In this document: positions 23,201-33,875 of the stretch, one piece after another
Layout of the letters: every line of letters starts with the position of its first letter
How positions within the stretch are numbered: the stretch's first letter is position 1
DNA from: Celoporthe dispersa
Taxonomy: Eukaryota > Ascomycota > Sordariomycetes > Diaporthales > Cryphonectriaceae
Assembly: GCA_016584495.1 (NCBI GenBank)
Contig: WAID01000007.1
Span: forward strand, 1,350,001 to 1,414,000
DNA: 64,000 bases
Reading direction: 5' to 3'
Notes under the pieces: generated by a model
Told to the model about the DNA's origin: nothing
Seen by the model: the letters and a program-made list of their open reading frames with translations, nothing else
Databases searched by the model: none
Translations under genes and position numbers: made by a program

Positions 23201-23450
23201 TGGGAACTAGGTGTCCCCATGCCTACCGCCCTCTCACCCCTCTTGCCAGGTCCCCAGACCGGAGTACATGACACTTCAGTATCTACAGTCGACGTGAAGA
23301 CGAGGCCCTTCACTATGGATCATATGAGATGGTAGGTCAGCGAGCACGACGCAGCACACTAGACAATGATCTCGAGGTTAGCACCTGGGCATCTTTTGAA
23401 AAACTGTAGATGACCCCCGGCGCTGCTAGGCTCTTCTCCTTTGTGGACGT
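20217..23450. other. Gene-poor region, left part
   Basis: Upstream of the MARVEL-like gene. It contains short GT and GA repeats (20868-20890, 21040-21075) but no supported gene, RNA or mobile element. Confidence 0.55.
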
Positions 23451-24290
23451 GTGTTTAAATGGCCACCGGACAGTCTCATCACCGGGGCCAGCAGTCCTGT
23501 CGCTGGCCCCATAGTTAGGCTGTTTCTTGGACAGGGCTTCAAAGTCCGAGGCTCGGTTTGCAGCGATGTTTTAGCAATGAAGCTGAAGGGCTTTGTTTCC
23601 ACGATATGCCTCGCAGCTATCGACAACCGTCGTGCCGGACGCGACCAGGGCTTGGGGGCTACCAGCATGCTATAGACGATTCCGTTACTGACGTCGTTCA
23701 TTGCCCCTCGCCTTCCAGCTTGAACACCACCAGCAACACCAGGAAGGAAGCTCTTCACCTGGTCAGCAAGGATGCTGTGGCCTCTCTTGAGGCCGTCCAC
23801 CGGTATAGTGAAAATATTCGGCGTATCGCGATGACCGCCTCATTTACCTCGCAAGCAAATCCGCGCAACGGCATGCCTTGCGGGTATACTTACTACTACA
23901 GCGAAGACGACTGGATTCCAACCGTGTGCTATGAAGCCGTAGCTGCTGTCTCCCTAGTGACACATCCAGCATCATCCAAGAACATCGTGAAGAAGCCGCA
24001 ATGGACATGTAGGTAGCCTCATGCCCCTGATACTCAGTTGTTTGAAGCACAGAACCCTAGCTGACTCCTTCAACTACAGGGATGGAAACCAACAAGCCCT
24101 CTATCGACCTTGTCATCCTTAATGCCACTTGGTCCTTCAGCCCACAAGTCATCCAAGCGGAGAATCACAGCTAGTCCAAGCAGTCCATAGGTGCTGTTTA
24201 GGGTCATGGTCAAGGCCAGAGAGATCTCGCCGCCTGACCTCATGGGCCATGTTGACCTCCAGGGCCTTGCAGACATGCACACCCCAACCT
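23451..24290 (+). pseudogene. Decayed GRE2-like NAD(P)-dependent reductase (extended SDR)
   Basis: Fragments in order, in shifting frames, match the GRE2/ketoreductase family. SLITGASSPVAGPIVRLFL is the glycine-rich nucleotide-binding start, followed by GQGFKVRGSV. Then come TVVPDATRA, GYQHAIDDSVTDVVHCPSP (the family's VHxASP position), VASLEAVHRYSENIRRIA, MTASFTS with a PRNGMPCGYTY segment and the EDDW motif. Further on are a METNKPSIDLVILN-like segment near 24080-24125 and HVDLQGLADMHT near 24250-24285. There are several frame changes, in-frame stops and lost segments, and no start or splice scheme rescues it. Unlike the housekeeping genes here, this is not repaired by one base. The catalytic YxxxK region is not recognisable. 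A true pseudogene is the best reading. Confidence 0.75.
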
Positions 24291-25496
24291 AAATGCAAGA
24301 GTCCAGTGGTTGGCCGTTCGTTGTGGGCTGGCACTTCAGCCACCAAAAGTGCTCGCGGGGCGCAGTAAAGGATGTTTTTTTTTTCTTCTTTTTCTTTCCT
24401 AAGTGCACACAATGGATTACCTGTGAGGAGGTCAGGGCGCAGGTGGGCAGCAGTTCAAGAACGCTGGCAGTATGAATCTTTCGATGCGAGCAATGCTGGG
24501 AAAGGCCTTGGAGATCCAATATAGGCTCTGGCTTAGTGTATGAGATTCTGGTCTTAGGCTGTTGAAGGGGTGAAGATATCGTGAGAGGCTTGAAGCCATT
24601 ACTATGGCTGATGTGCTGTAGCCTATGCCATCTCCCAGATCATAAGCGAGAATGGGTTTCTGCACTCGCAATAAATACCCTTATTTTGATTTCGAAGTTC
24701 AATGGCTGAAGCCCAGAGAGGGATTTGATAAGACCAAGCATGATGGCCATGACTCTAGACCCATGCGCGGGTAAGGCACCATAGCGTCTGGGAGGTGGCC
24801 CCTAGCAAAAAGTTCTTGGCAGCAAAATTCATTGTGCGTAAAGGACGGACAGCGGGTTATCCCAAAATGTGACCGTCTCAGAGGCTATGATGGTAGTGTG
24901 TGCTGTAGTAAGCCACGAATTATGAAAATTGAACCTACCTAACAACAACAACAGCAACAACAACAGCAACAACAACAACAACCAAAATAAAATTAAAAAA
25001 AAAAAAAGGGAGAGAGAGAGACAGGGAGAGGGAAGAGGGAAGCAGTCTCAAGGGGATAGATAGATATATCATAATATCCTACAGTTCAGCAATACTGCGT
25101 CAGTAAAAACCTAGTCCGTCTCAACACTGTCGCTGTAAAGACCTTGACACCACCACAGAGGCCCCAGCCACTGTGGCGCGGCGCAAGGCTGCTTGGTGGG
25201 GCTTGGAGGGGTAGGTAGCGCAGCAATGTACCTAAGTACCGGTGTCAGTGCTAAGGAAATCTTCTACAGTGACTCAATCTTGAAAGAGGCAAGAGGCTAC
25301 TTACCCATCAAAACCCAACAGCAGCCTCCAGAGCATTGTCTTCCTCCAAGACAATCAGCGCCCCCCCCTCTCCGATCCGCTTTCCCACCCGAATACACCC
25401 ATTTAGGAGTCCTCCTTCGCTCCTGCGATTGAAACCTGAGACGGACAGTCCGCATAACCGCAGCCCCTACCTTCGACACCCTAACATACCATTACG
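24291..25496. other. Intergenic region upstream of eIF2 gamma
   Basis: Contains a CAA/CAG-rich microsatellite followed by an A tract and GA repeat (about 24940-25030). The last few hundred bases presumably carry the eIF2 gamma promoter. No gene is supported. Confidence 0.55.
24940..25025. repeat. (CAA)n/(CAG) microsatellite with adjoining A and GA tracts
   Basis: AACAACAACAGCAACAA-type repeats to about 24983, then a poly(A)-rich block and AGAGAG. Simple repeat in noncoding DNA. Confidence 0.85.
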
Positions 25497-27089
25497 ATGG
25501 CGGAGAACGGCGAGACGGACAAGTTGGGCAACGACATCAATGCGTCCGACAGCGAGGCCTCTGAGGTCGGGCTGTCGGATCACGAGGTCGAGGAGGAAAA
25601 GCCCCTGAAGCCTGCCATGAAGAAGGCTGCTCCCGCGCCCGTCGTCCAGCGTCCACCTCTGCCTCCCCAGACCGAGCCAAAGGACCTCGACGTGTCCACG
25701 CTGTCCCCCCTCACCCCCGAGATTATCGCCCGGCAGGCGACCATCAACATTGGCACCATCGGCCATGTCGCTCACGGAAAGTCGACCGTCGTGAAGGCCA
25801 TCTCGGGCGTCCAGACCGTCCGCTTCAAGAACGAGTTGATAAGAAACATTACCATCAAGCTTGGCTACGCCAACGCCAAGATCTACCAGTGCGACAACAA
25901 GGAGTGCCCAAGGCCTGGCTGCTTCCGGAGTTACAAGAGCGACAAGGAGGTCGACCCTCCTTGCGAGCGTGAGGGATGCGGTGGCACCTACAGATTGCTG
26001 AGACACGTCTCGTGAGCAGCCCCCGTCTACGCGTGATTCCGGATATCTGTGGCTAACGCAAGTGTACCCAGCTTCGTTGACTGCCCTGGTCACGACATTC
26101 TCATGAGCACCATGTTGTCAGGAGCTGCGGTCATGGACGCCGCGCTGCTGCTGGTCGCCGGAAACGAGACCTGTCCGCAGCCTCAGACCTCCGAGCACTT
26201 GGCTGCTATCGAGATCATGAAGCTGGACAAGATCATCATCCTGCAGAACAAGGTCGATCTGATGCGAGAAGAGGCCGCCCTGGCACACTATCAGTCCATA
26301 CTGAAGTTCATCCGTGGCACCGTCGCCGGCAAGTCGCCTGTCATCCCCATCTCTGCCCAGCTGAAGTTCAACATCGACGCTGTGAACGAGGCTATTGTCA
26401 ACACCATCCCTGTGCCCCCCAGAGACTTCAGCATGGATCCTCAGATGATCGTCATTCGGTCGTTCGACGTCAACAAGCCCGGTGCGGAGATCGATGAGCT
26501 AAAGGGTGGTGTCGCCGGTGGCTCTATCCTGCACGGTGTGCTCAAGCTGGGCGACGAGATCGAGATCCGGCCAGGTATCGTCACTCGTGATGACAAGGGT
26601 GACCTGAAGTGCACGCCCATCTTCTCCCGCATCGTTTCCCTCAACTCCGAGTCGAACGACCTCAAGTACGCCGTCCCAGGTGGTCTCATTGGTGTCGGAA
26701 CCCGCATCGACCCTACTCTCTGCCGTGCCGATCGTCTTGTCGGTTTCGTTCTCGGACTCAAGGGCCGCCTGCCCGAGATCTACTCCGAGATCGAGGTTAA
26801 CTTCTACCTCCTCCGCCGCCTGCTCGGTGTCCGTACTGCGGACGGCAAGCAGGCCAAGGTCGAGAAGCTGGCCAAGAACGAGGTCATCATGGTCAACATC
26901 GGTTCCACATCGGCAGGCGCAAAGGTGGCGGCTATCAAGAAGGATGCCGCGAAGCTCATCCTGACCAACCCGGCCTGCACGAACATTGGTGAGAAGGTTG
27001 CGCTGTCTCGACGTATCGAGAAGCACTGGCGTCTCATTGGTTGGGCTACAATTGCCGCCGGAAATACTCTGCAGCCCAGCACCAACTAA
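25497..27089 (+). CDS. GCD11: Translation initiation factor eIF2 gamma subunit (GTPase)
   Basis: GTP-binding core of eIF2, which carries initiator Met-tRNA to the 40S ribosome. Two exons (25497-26011 and 26072-27089) encode 510 aa, as expected for the family. GTPase motifs: G1 GHVAHGKST at about 83-91, a G3 DCPGH that falls just after the intron, and G4 NKVDL. The Zn-ribbon insert between them has four cysteines (CDNKECPRPGC ... CEREGCGG). Domain II and III motifs (RSFDVNKPG, GGVAGGSI, KGDLKCTPI, GRLPEIYSEIEV) follow. The acidic N-terminal extension (about 65 aa) is typical of fungi. Frame and splice phases are clean. Confidence 0.96.
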
Positions 27090-27599
27090 GTTGTTAGCCA
27101 TCACGAGAACAACGGCGGTGGTTGTGGGGGTTTCTGTCTCTGTTTGAGGTGCGCCTAGCTGCGACGGCTAGGGTTGTATCTAGACAGCATTAGGAATACA
27201 AAAAAGTCAGTTCAGTCACACTACAGAAATTACGCTTTGTCAATGCAGGTCGGTGGTGAGCGCATCTTGTGTGTTTGTGAGCATTTTGCTGTGGCATAGT
27301 CTATTTCCGCCATAGGCTCATGGGCTTATGGTTCCTAGTAAGTCAGTACATGCAGACATTAAATTCATCCATCTCATTGATCGAGGCAGATTCCTCATGT
27401 GTTTATCCTGCCGGTAGTCCGTATCTCCATGTAGACGCGGGAAGGACGATAAACTGGGCGATCAGCTTTCAAGTTTCACTATGATAGCCAGCTAGCTAAT
27501 TCTATCCACGAGGCCCAAGGCTCTCCCAATACATGGTCCTAGCGAGCTTGGGAGCCCTTGCTTTGTCAAAGAAGCTCTCCGAGTGTCTACAATCTCTTT
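27090..27599. other. Convergent intergenic region
   Basis: The 3' flanks of eIF2 gamma and the Laa2-like gene. Nothing recognisable. Confidence 0.6.
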
Positions 27600-29207
27600 T
27601 CACTTCCTCGTCTTCCGCGCGTGTTTCACCAGATTTTCGATGACCCCCTCGAATGCCTCTCTCTCCTTAATCTGCTCATCCGTCCTGTCCTTCCAGTACT
27701 CCAGCGCCGCCATGGCGGTGCCTCCAGCCCTCCAGCCGGCTGATGTGCTCCTTCAGCTCACCGTCCGTCATGCCGTCCAGAGCCTCGTCTGTGGTTGTGC
27801 ACAGCTGCCGCGCGGCGACGAGGTCAAACTCGGGTGGCGGCGGGGGGCCTCTCGGCTTGGACGATACTGGTCCGTCCGGAACATTCTCCTGTCCCGGCTG
27901 TGGCGACTTCAGCCGCGACGGGGCGCGCGAGCCAGACCGTCGCGAGTCGGAGGATGTGCGCGGAGAGTTCATGGACGGGAGGACGAGTTTCTTCTGCTTC
28001 GATGCGGGCAGGATCTCGTCTAGGTCGACCGGCACACCGAGGGAGACAAGGAAGAGCCGGCGGATGCGAGAGCGGATCCAGTCCGGCGGTTGGAGGGGTG
28101 GTGGGGCGACTAGTTGAGACCAGAGCGAGGCAGAGCGCTGAGTTAGGAATATGGGGTTATCTTTGGATGATACTATTGGTGTTGGTGGCACGTCGTCGCC
28201 TGCTGTAGTAGGGAAGAGGGCGTCGAGGTAGGGTTCCGTGGTTCTGGCTATGTCGTCTGGGTCTAGCCCGTCGAAGTCAGGTATTGACTGAAGTGGCGTC
28301 AAGATCATCAGTATGTCGAACACAGGACGAGAAGTCACACATGTGAATGGCAACCACATACAAATGATAATGGCTGTATAGCCGGTGCTGATGATGCGAC
28401 AGGGGCGGCGGGTGTCTGTGGCTCTTGAAACCCATCGTCGAAGTCATCAAACTCCGCCTCCTCGTCGCCCTCCTCGAAATCGTCGAAGTCATCCCCGAAC
28501 TCATCGTCGTCGTCATCAGCACCTTCCACCTCCTGGTTGGAAATAGAGGATTTCCGTCTTGACCGGACAGTTCTCGGCGAGGACAACGCGGGTGATATTG
28601 GCTCAACTACAATAGAGAATTCTCAGTACCTCGGGAGGTGAATGAAGGGTCCTGCTACATTTTCGTACCAGTGCCTTCCTGCTCCACCGGCGACTTGATC
28701 AGCACGTCCGGTGATGCGTCTCCCCCTGTGTTTGACTTCAGGGTGGGACTGCGCCTCTGAATTGCCAGCGCTCTCCTCTACCACCGTCTTGGGGATCGGG
28801 TGACCGCCAGGAGTCGAGGGCGATTTGATGTCCCCTATCTCATCCCTCGCCGCCGGCCGTATTCTTCTCCTCGGGCACAACAGCAATCTCGTCTGGCTCA
28901 GCGTCCTCCTCTCTCATCTTGTACGCCTCGGTGCCCGGAACCTCGCCGTAAGACGGCTCATGGCTGACCTTCTCGACCCGGAGCTTGGGTATGGGAGAGG
29001 CGCTGGGGCTGCGGGGAACGGACTGCGCATCAGAGAAGTGATCGTCGGATTCGGATGAATCTAGACATGCTCTGTCAGTACGGAATCCCAGGGACCAGGC
29101 GAACCACAGCTTCAGGGGTAACAGCAGCACTTACCAAGCTCATGGGCTCCGGGATCCTTGGTCCCGCTCCTCTCAGGGGGCGTCAGGCTGTCTCTTCTGC
29201 CAGACAT
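27600..29207 (-). CDS. Acidic, Phe-rich conserved fungal protein (Laa2/aftiphilin-like, AP-1 accessory candidate), three frame breaks
   Basis: Four exons (29207-29135, 29060-28669, 28606-28362, 28287-27600), about 464 aa once corrected. The N-terminus has a phosphoserine-like acidic patch (DSSESDDHFSDAQS). The centre is a striking acidic-phenylalanine block (DDEFGDDFDDFEEGDEEAEF, then DDFDDGF). The second half is helical with a box resembling a clathrin-binding motif (SASLWSQLVAP), and ends with EYWKDRTDEQIKEREAF and a basic tail. Acidic-Phe motifs and this size resemble yeast Laa2 and aftiphilin, which link AP-1/GGA adaptors and clathrin; that assignment is my inference. Three extra bases interrupt the frame: about 28849-28860, about 28752-28756 and 27728-27730. 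One-base removal at each joins the frames and all phases close. It diverges from NSP1. Confidence 0.7.
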
Positions 29208-30176
29208 GGCCGCTCGTTTGGGGTGGTGGAGGAGGGGATCGAAGACGAGGGAGAGGAGATGTTCGAAACGGGCACTCGAGAAGGTTGTTTAGGAATATGT
29301 GGTTTGAAGACACGTGCGATGATAGAAGGGAAAACAAGGAGGGGCAACGGAGAGAGGGTGGAGGGGCCTCAAGCCTGACAATTATACAGCTGAAGGGCAC
29401 CTATCAAGACAGGTGTATATGTAGGGAGTTTTGCTCATGAAAAGAGTGCCACGGGGCGGGATGAGCTGAGGAGGGCAACTCTGGGTGCTGGTCTGGTCGA
29501 TCGACAAGTTTAGACCTCTTCCAAGGAACCTTGACGTCTCATAGGTAGCCCATGGTCCGGTCCAGACCTCTCGTGGGAAGCAAGATAGTGGAGCTGCACA
29601 GGCTGGGCGGCGATTTCCCAGGGTGCCCACACCCCTCCACCCGCACTGTCTACATAGAACTGACTGCTCCTTGTGCCCCTTCACTGGCCTGGACCGCTGT
29701 GACTTGGCAGAAGTAAAGGCTGCAACCTTGAACAGCACCCCTGCCCCAGAATCTCCAGCTCTCGGCAGGCAACCACTAGCTTGGCGCGCTTTGGACCTGT
29801 TTGTACGAGCTATCGCGACAGCAACTTCTTCTACCTGGCTGAATATTTGCAGGAAGCAGACAGTGTCGCCTCAAAACCAACTGGACAAGAGGTGCAGTCT
29901 TTCATATTTTTGCTGAGACCTGCCATCTCACAGTACCAAAAGTCTTGGGGACAACACTCCATCACTGGTGCCTCTTGTCTGGGAAAAGCCATCGCCTTTT
30001 GTCTGTTTATTCAATCAGCGGGGATCCCATTCTCTGCTAAAGTCAGGCTTCACAGCGACCCAGCCCTAACTTGTTCCTTTGCGACTTTCCTCCGATACGC
30101 CTTCCCTCCTCTTACCTCCTCGAATTGCAGTTACCTCCTGCCAAGGTCATCAACGAACCAAGTCATCTTGCCCACC
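29208..30176. promoter_or_regulatory. Divergent intergenic region between Laa2-like gene and NSP1
   Basis: About 1 kb shared by two divergent genes. An open frame from 29781 runs into NSP1 but has no protein-like or FG content before MSFNFG, so I treat it as leader and promoter. Confidence 0.5.
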
Positions 30177-32402
30177 ATGTCGTTCAACTTCGGCAGCGGC
30201 ACTCCAGGCACATCTGCGCCAGCCTCCTCCTCTACCACCGCCCCTTCCTCCATTTTTGGTGGCGCCGCATCATCCTCAACTCCTGCCAGCGGCTTCAGCT
30301 TCGGAAACACTGCAAACAACAATGCACCTGCTGGTGGCCAGCCAAGCGGTGGAGGCCTGTTCGGTGGTCTAGGGTCGACCGACAATACTGCCCAAAAGCC
30401 TGCAGGGTCTCTGTTTGGTGGTGCTGGTGGAGCAAGTACACCCTCTTCTGGCGGTGGCCTGTTTGGAGGAGCTGCCTCGACTGGTTCAACTCCCGCAGCA
30501 GGTGGCGGTGGTCTGTTTGGAGGGGCTAGCCAGCCAGCATCATCCAGCCTCTTTGGCAACACCTCTACCACCCCCGCTACAGCGACTCCAGCCACTGGAG
30601 GCAACACAACCACTGGCACAGCTGGTGGAAGTCTGTTTGGCGGAGCAAACAAGCCTTCAACTGGTCTCTTTGGTGTCAGCACGGGAAACGCTCCCGGCTC
30701 TGGTCCTGGGGCTGCTACGTCTGCCGCCCCTGGCGGAGGTTCTTTGTTCAGCTCGCCCACTCCTGCCGGCCAGGCCACGCCCGCGAAGCCTCTCTTCAAC
30801 AACCTGGGTTCTACCACTCCAGCCGGCGCCCCCCAGCTGACCCCTCGAAGTCTTCAGCTGCGCTATTTGGTCAGTCAGCGCCAGCACCCGGCCAGGCTTC
30901 GCAAGCGCCTGCCTCCAAGTCCCTCTTCGGAGGGGCAGCCAAGCCGAGCACCAACCTTTTCGGTACCGGATCGAACACGACCCCATCCTCGCAGCCCGCC
31001 GCAGGCAGCTCGGCGTCAAACCTCTTCGGCGGTGCTTCTGCATCGACCTCGGCGGCAGCTCAGAAGCCTGCCGGCAACCTGTTCGGAGCTTCCACCGGTG
31101 GTACTTCGGCTTCCTCGAATCTCTTCGGCGGCGCCGCCGCATCGGCTCCCAAGCCTGCAGAGCCAGTAGCTGCTACGAGCACTCCATCTCTCTTTGGTAC
31201 CAAGCCCGCTGCGACGACAGCACCGGCACCCAGCACGGCGACAACGACGGCCCCGTCCTCCTCGACTCTGTTTCCTACACTGGGCTCCACCCCGGCCAGT
31301 GGCAGCTCTGTTCCGGCCTCCAAGCCCTCCCTGTTCTCAGCCACCACGCCTGCGGCTGCAGCTTCATCTACGCCCACCACAAGTGCCCCGGCCAGCATGA
31401 CCGCCGCGTCGTCCAGCGCACCAAGCTTGTTCGGCGCCAAGCCAGCCACGTCGACCACCCAAGCCTCGACATCTAGCACTGCGCCGTCTACTCTGTTCGG
31501 CGGGACAGCTGCCTCTGCGCCAGCATCTACGTCTACAGCTGCGCCTGCGGCTACTGCCGCTATCTCCAGCGCTCCCAGTGCCACATCGACCACGGCCACT
31601 GGCCTTGGCAGCACTACCACCGCAGCAGTCGATGCATCGAAGGCAGCCATGGGCAACTCGACCGCAGGACCGCCTGCCTCGCTGCCACGGCTGAAGAACA
31701 AGACGATGGACGAGATCATCACCCGATGGGCTTCCGATCTCCAGAAGTACCAAAAGGAGTTCAAGGGCCAGGCTGAAAAGGTTGCGAAGTGGGATCGTCT
31801 TCTGATAGAGAATGGTGAAAAGATCCAGAAGCTATTCCTCAGTACTCACGAGGCCGAGAAAGCCACCAATGAGATTGACCGGCAGCTGCAGTCTGTTGAA
31901 AGCCACCAGAGCGAGCTCGAAGCCTGGCTCGACCAGTACGAGAAGCAGGTGGACGAGCTGTTCGAGAAGCAAATCGGCTCCAGCGACCAGCTCGGTGGGC
32001 CGGATCAGGAGCGTGAGCGGACCTACAAGCTGGCGGAGAACGTGACGGACCGGTTGGAGGATATGGGCAAGGACCTGGGCAAGATGATCTCTGAGATCAA
32101 CGACATCTCGGGCTCGCTCAACAAGGGCAACAAGCCTGACGATCCGGTGTGTAGCCCTCGTGTGAAGTAACTCTCGATTCTTGGAACGAGCACTAATCAA
32201 AATGTCGAAACAGCTTAGCCAGGTCGTCCGTGTCCTGAACGGGCATCTCCACCAGCTCAAGTGGATCGACGATAATGCTGCGGCGCTGGAGGCCAAAGTC
32301 AAGGCTGCGCAGAAGGCGACCAACAACATGGGCACCAACTATGGCAACCAGGCGAACGATGCAGTTGCGGGCTTCGGCCGATCCTATCTGGGCCGGCGGT
32401 AA
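30177..32402 (+). CDS. NSP1: FG nucleoporin Nsp1 (Nup62 homologue), one frame break
   Basis: Central-channel component of the nuclear pore complex; FG repeats form the permeability barrier and the C-terminal coiled coil anchors it to the Nsp1/Nup49/Nup57 trimer and to Nup82. Exons 30177-32146 and 32214-32402 give about 719 aa. The N-terminal 490 residues hold many SLFGG/GLFGG/LFGA repeats in Gly/Ser/Thr/Ala-rich spacers. The Nsp1-C coiled coil starts at about 505 (LPRLKNKTMDEIITRWASDL) and ends with FGRSYLGRR. One base is missing in the C run 30829-30834: downstream FG repeats (ALFGQSAPAPGQ, SLFGGAAKPSTNLFG) are in the next frame, and adding one C joins them. Start chosen at MSFNFGSG with a CCACCATGT context. 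Confidence 0.93.
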
Positions 32403-33121
32403 GGTGATGTCCTGAGCCCCAGAGCCGCGCACCTGCGGGAGGATACAAATATCCAAAAGAGAGAGAGAAAAATAAAGAGAAACAAAGGTGGAGGATGTGG
32501 AGGGGGAGGTCTTTTCCTCGTTGAGGATGCGCACATCCCAGGTTGCCCGTCTGTTGACGAGGAACGAGTCTCCCCCCCCCCCCCTCCAAGAAGCAAAACA
32601 ATCTGCCTGACAGGCCGTTCATGACCATGGGTGTTTCGAGGTTCATGAGCCATTGGGCCACCAGGAGATAATTACGTCGTCCAAAAGGACATTTTACCAG
32701 CACGGCAGCGTCTTGTATTATATGATCATGGGACTCGAGACAATGGAGAGGCGTGACGTGACGGAGCAGGGAAAACGTTGAGCACAAATACTCCATAGTC
32801 GTGAGACCTATCTGAGAGAAATTCATCCATAGAAGTGCAGAGCAGTGTGCGACGCACTTTACCAGAACCACAGAATTGATGCAATCTTATGTACAGTGAG
32901 TGGTACAGTTCATGAGATACGCAGGAGACAGGATTCGATCATAATGAGGACTGGTCGGCAGTATATGCCCATGTCCCTAGTATTTCCACGAACCACCCAT
33001 CGTTATAGTCACGGTTCCGCTCTTGTCGATTATCGCGCAAATCTGCTGCCAAGCAACAATGCCTCCAATCCTACACGGCATGGACGTGGCTCCCCGGTAC
33101 CCATCAACGTACGTCGTCGCT
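32403..33121. other. Convergent intergenic region
   Basis: The 3' flanks of NSP1 and the IF1 gene. Includes a C run near 32573-32585. Nothing else recognisable. Confidence 0.55.
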
Positions 33122-33875
33122 TTAGTTGTGCTCGCCGCCCTGGTCCTTGGTGATCTCGTCACTGTGGTAGCAACCAGTCAGTCTCGCGCACACAAGGAGC
33201 CAGCCAGCCAGCCAGCCGGGCAAAGAAAAAGAGATAGAGAAGAAGAAATTCAAGGGCCCTGGGAGGTTGCCGTAGCGAATTCACACGTACATGTGGGCCT
33301 CGAGCTGCTTCAGGTGGGCCTGCTGCTCGGCCAGCTTCTTCTTGAGCTCCAGGAGCTTCTCCTTCTCGCGCTGGCGGATGGCGTAGTCCTCGTTGGCCTT
33401 CTCGCGCCTCTGGAAGGCGTCACTATTATCCCGGGAGGGAGGATATCAGCGGCATGATCTTCTCCACGTCTCGCAGTAGGTTCGGGGATCTGGCGGGGAG
33501 AGCGGCAGGTAGGAAGGCTGGCCGGATGACTCCGTGCCCTCTTGCCTCCTCCGAGGGAAGAAGAAAGCTACCCTGTGACCACTCTCGCGCCCGCAGACAA
33601 CCCAGTCAGGCCTTTGCCCGACGTGCCCCAAGGCTCAGACCCGCAACGCCGGGAAGCACGGCGCGGAAGGTCCGGGTAGCTCCACGACGAGAGCCTCGAT
33701 GGTCCTGGCGGGGGAGGGGTAAAGAAGCTGGAACAGGGGACGAAGACTTACGCCTGGCCCAGGCCCTTGGGGGCGCACCCGTGTCGCCCTCGGCCATGGC
33801 GCGGGCGGACACAGAGAATGCTCGCGACGAGGAGACAGCCGGGCGGGTGAGCTTGGTGAGGGATTGACGGAGCAT
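33122..33875 (-). CDS. INH1: Mitochondrial F1F0-ATP synthase inhibitor (IF1 family), one frame break
   Basis: Small matrix protein that blocks ATP hydrolysis by F1 when the membrane potential collapses. Exons 33875-33752, 33422-33291 and 33161-33122 give 98 aa. Residues 1-25 form a mitochondrial presequence (MLRQSLTKLTRPAVSSSRAF). The inhibitory segment follows (DAFQRREKANEDYAIRQREK) and then an antiparallel coiled-coil helix (KLLELKKKLAEQQAHLKQLE). The end is IDEITKDQGGEHN. The frame is one base short in the G run 33769-33773: with one extra base the protein reads GAPPKGLGQADAF and all three exons are in phase, whereas without it exon 1 enters exon 2 in the wrong frame. Length and motifs match the family. 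Confidence 0.9.

Noticed and set aside
29781..30176. N-terminal extension of Nsp1 from an upstream in-frame start
   Set aside because: The upstream residues have no FG or nucleoporin character; MSFNFGSG is the family-like start.
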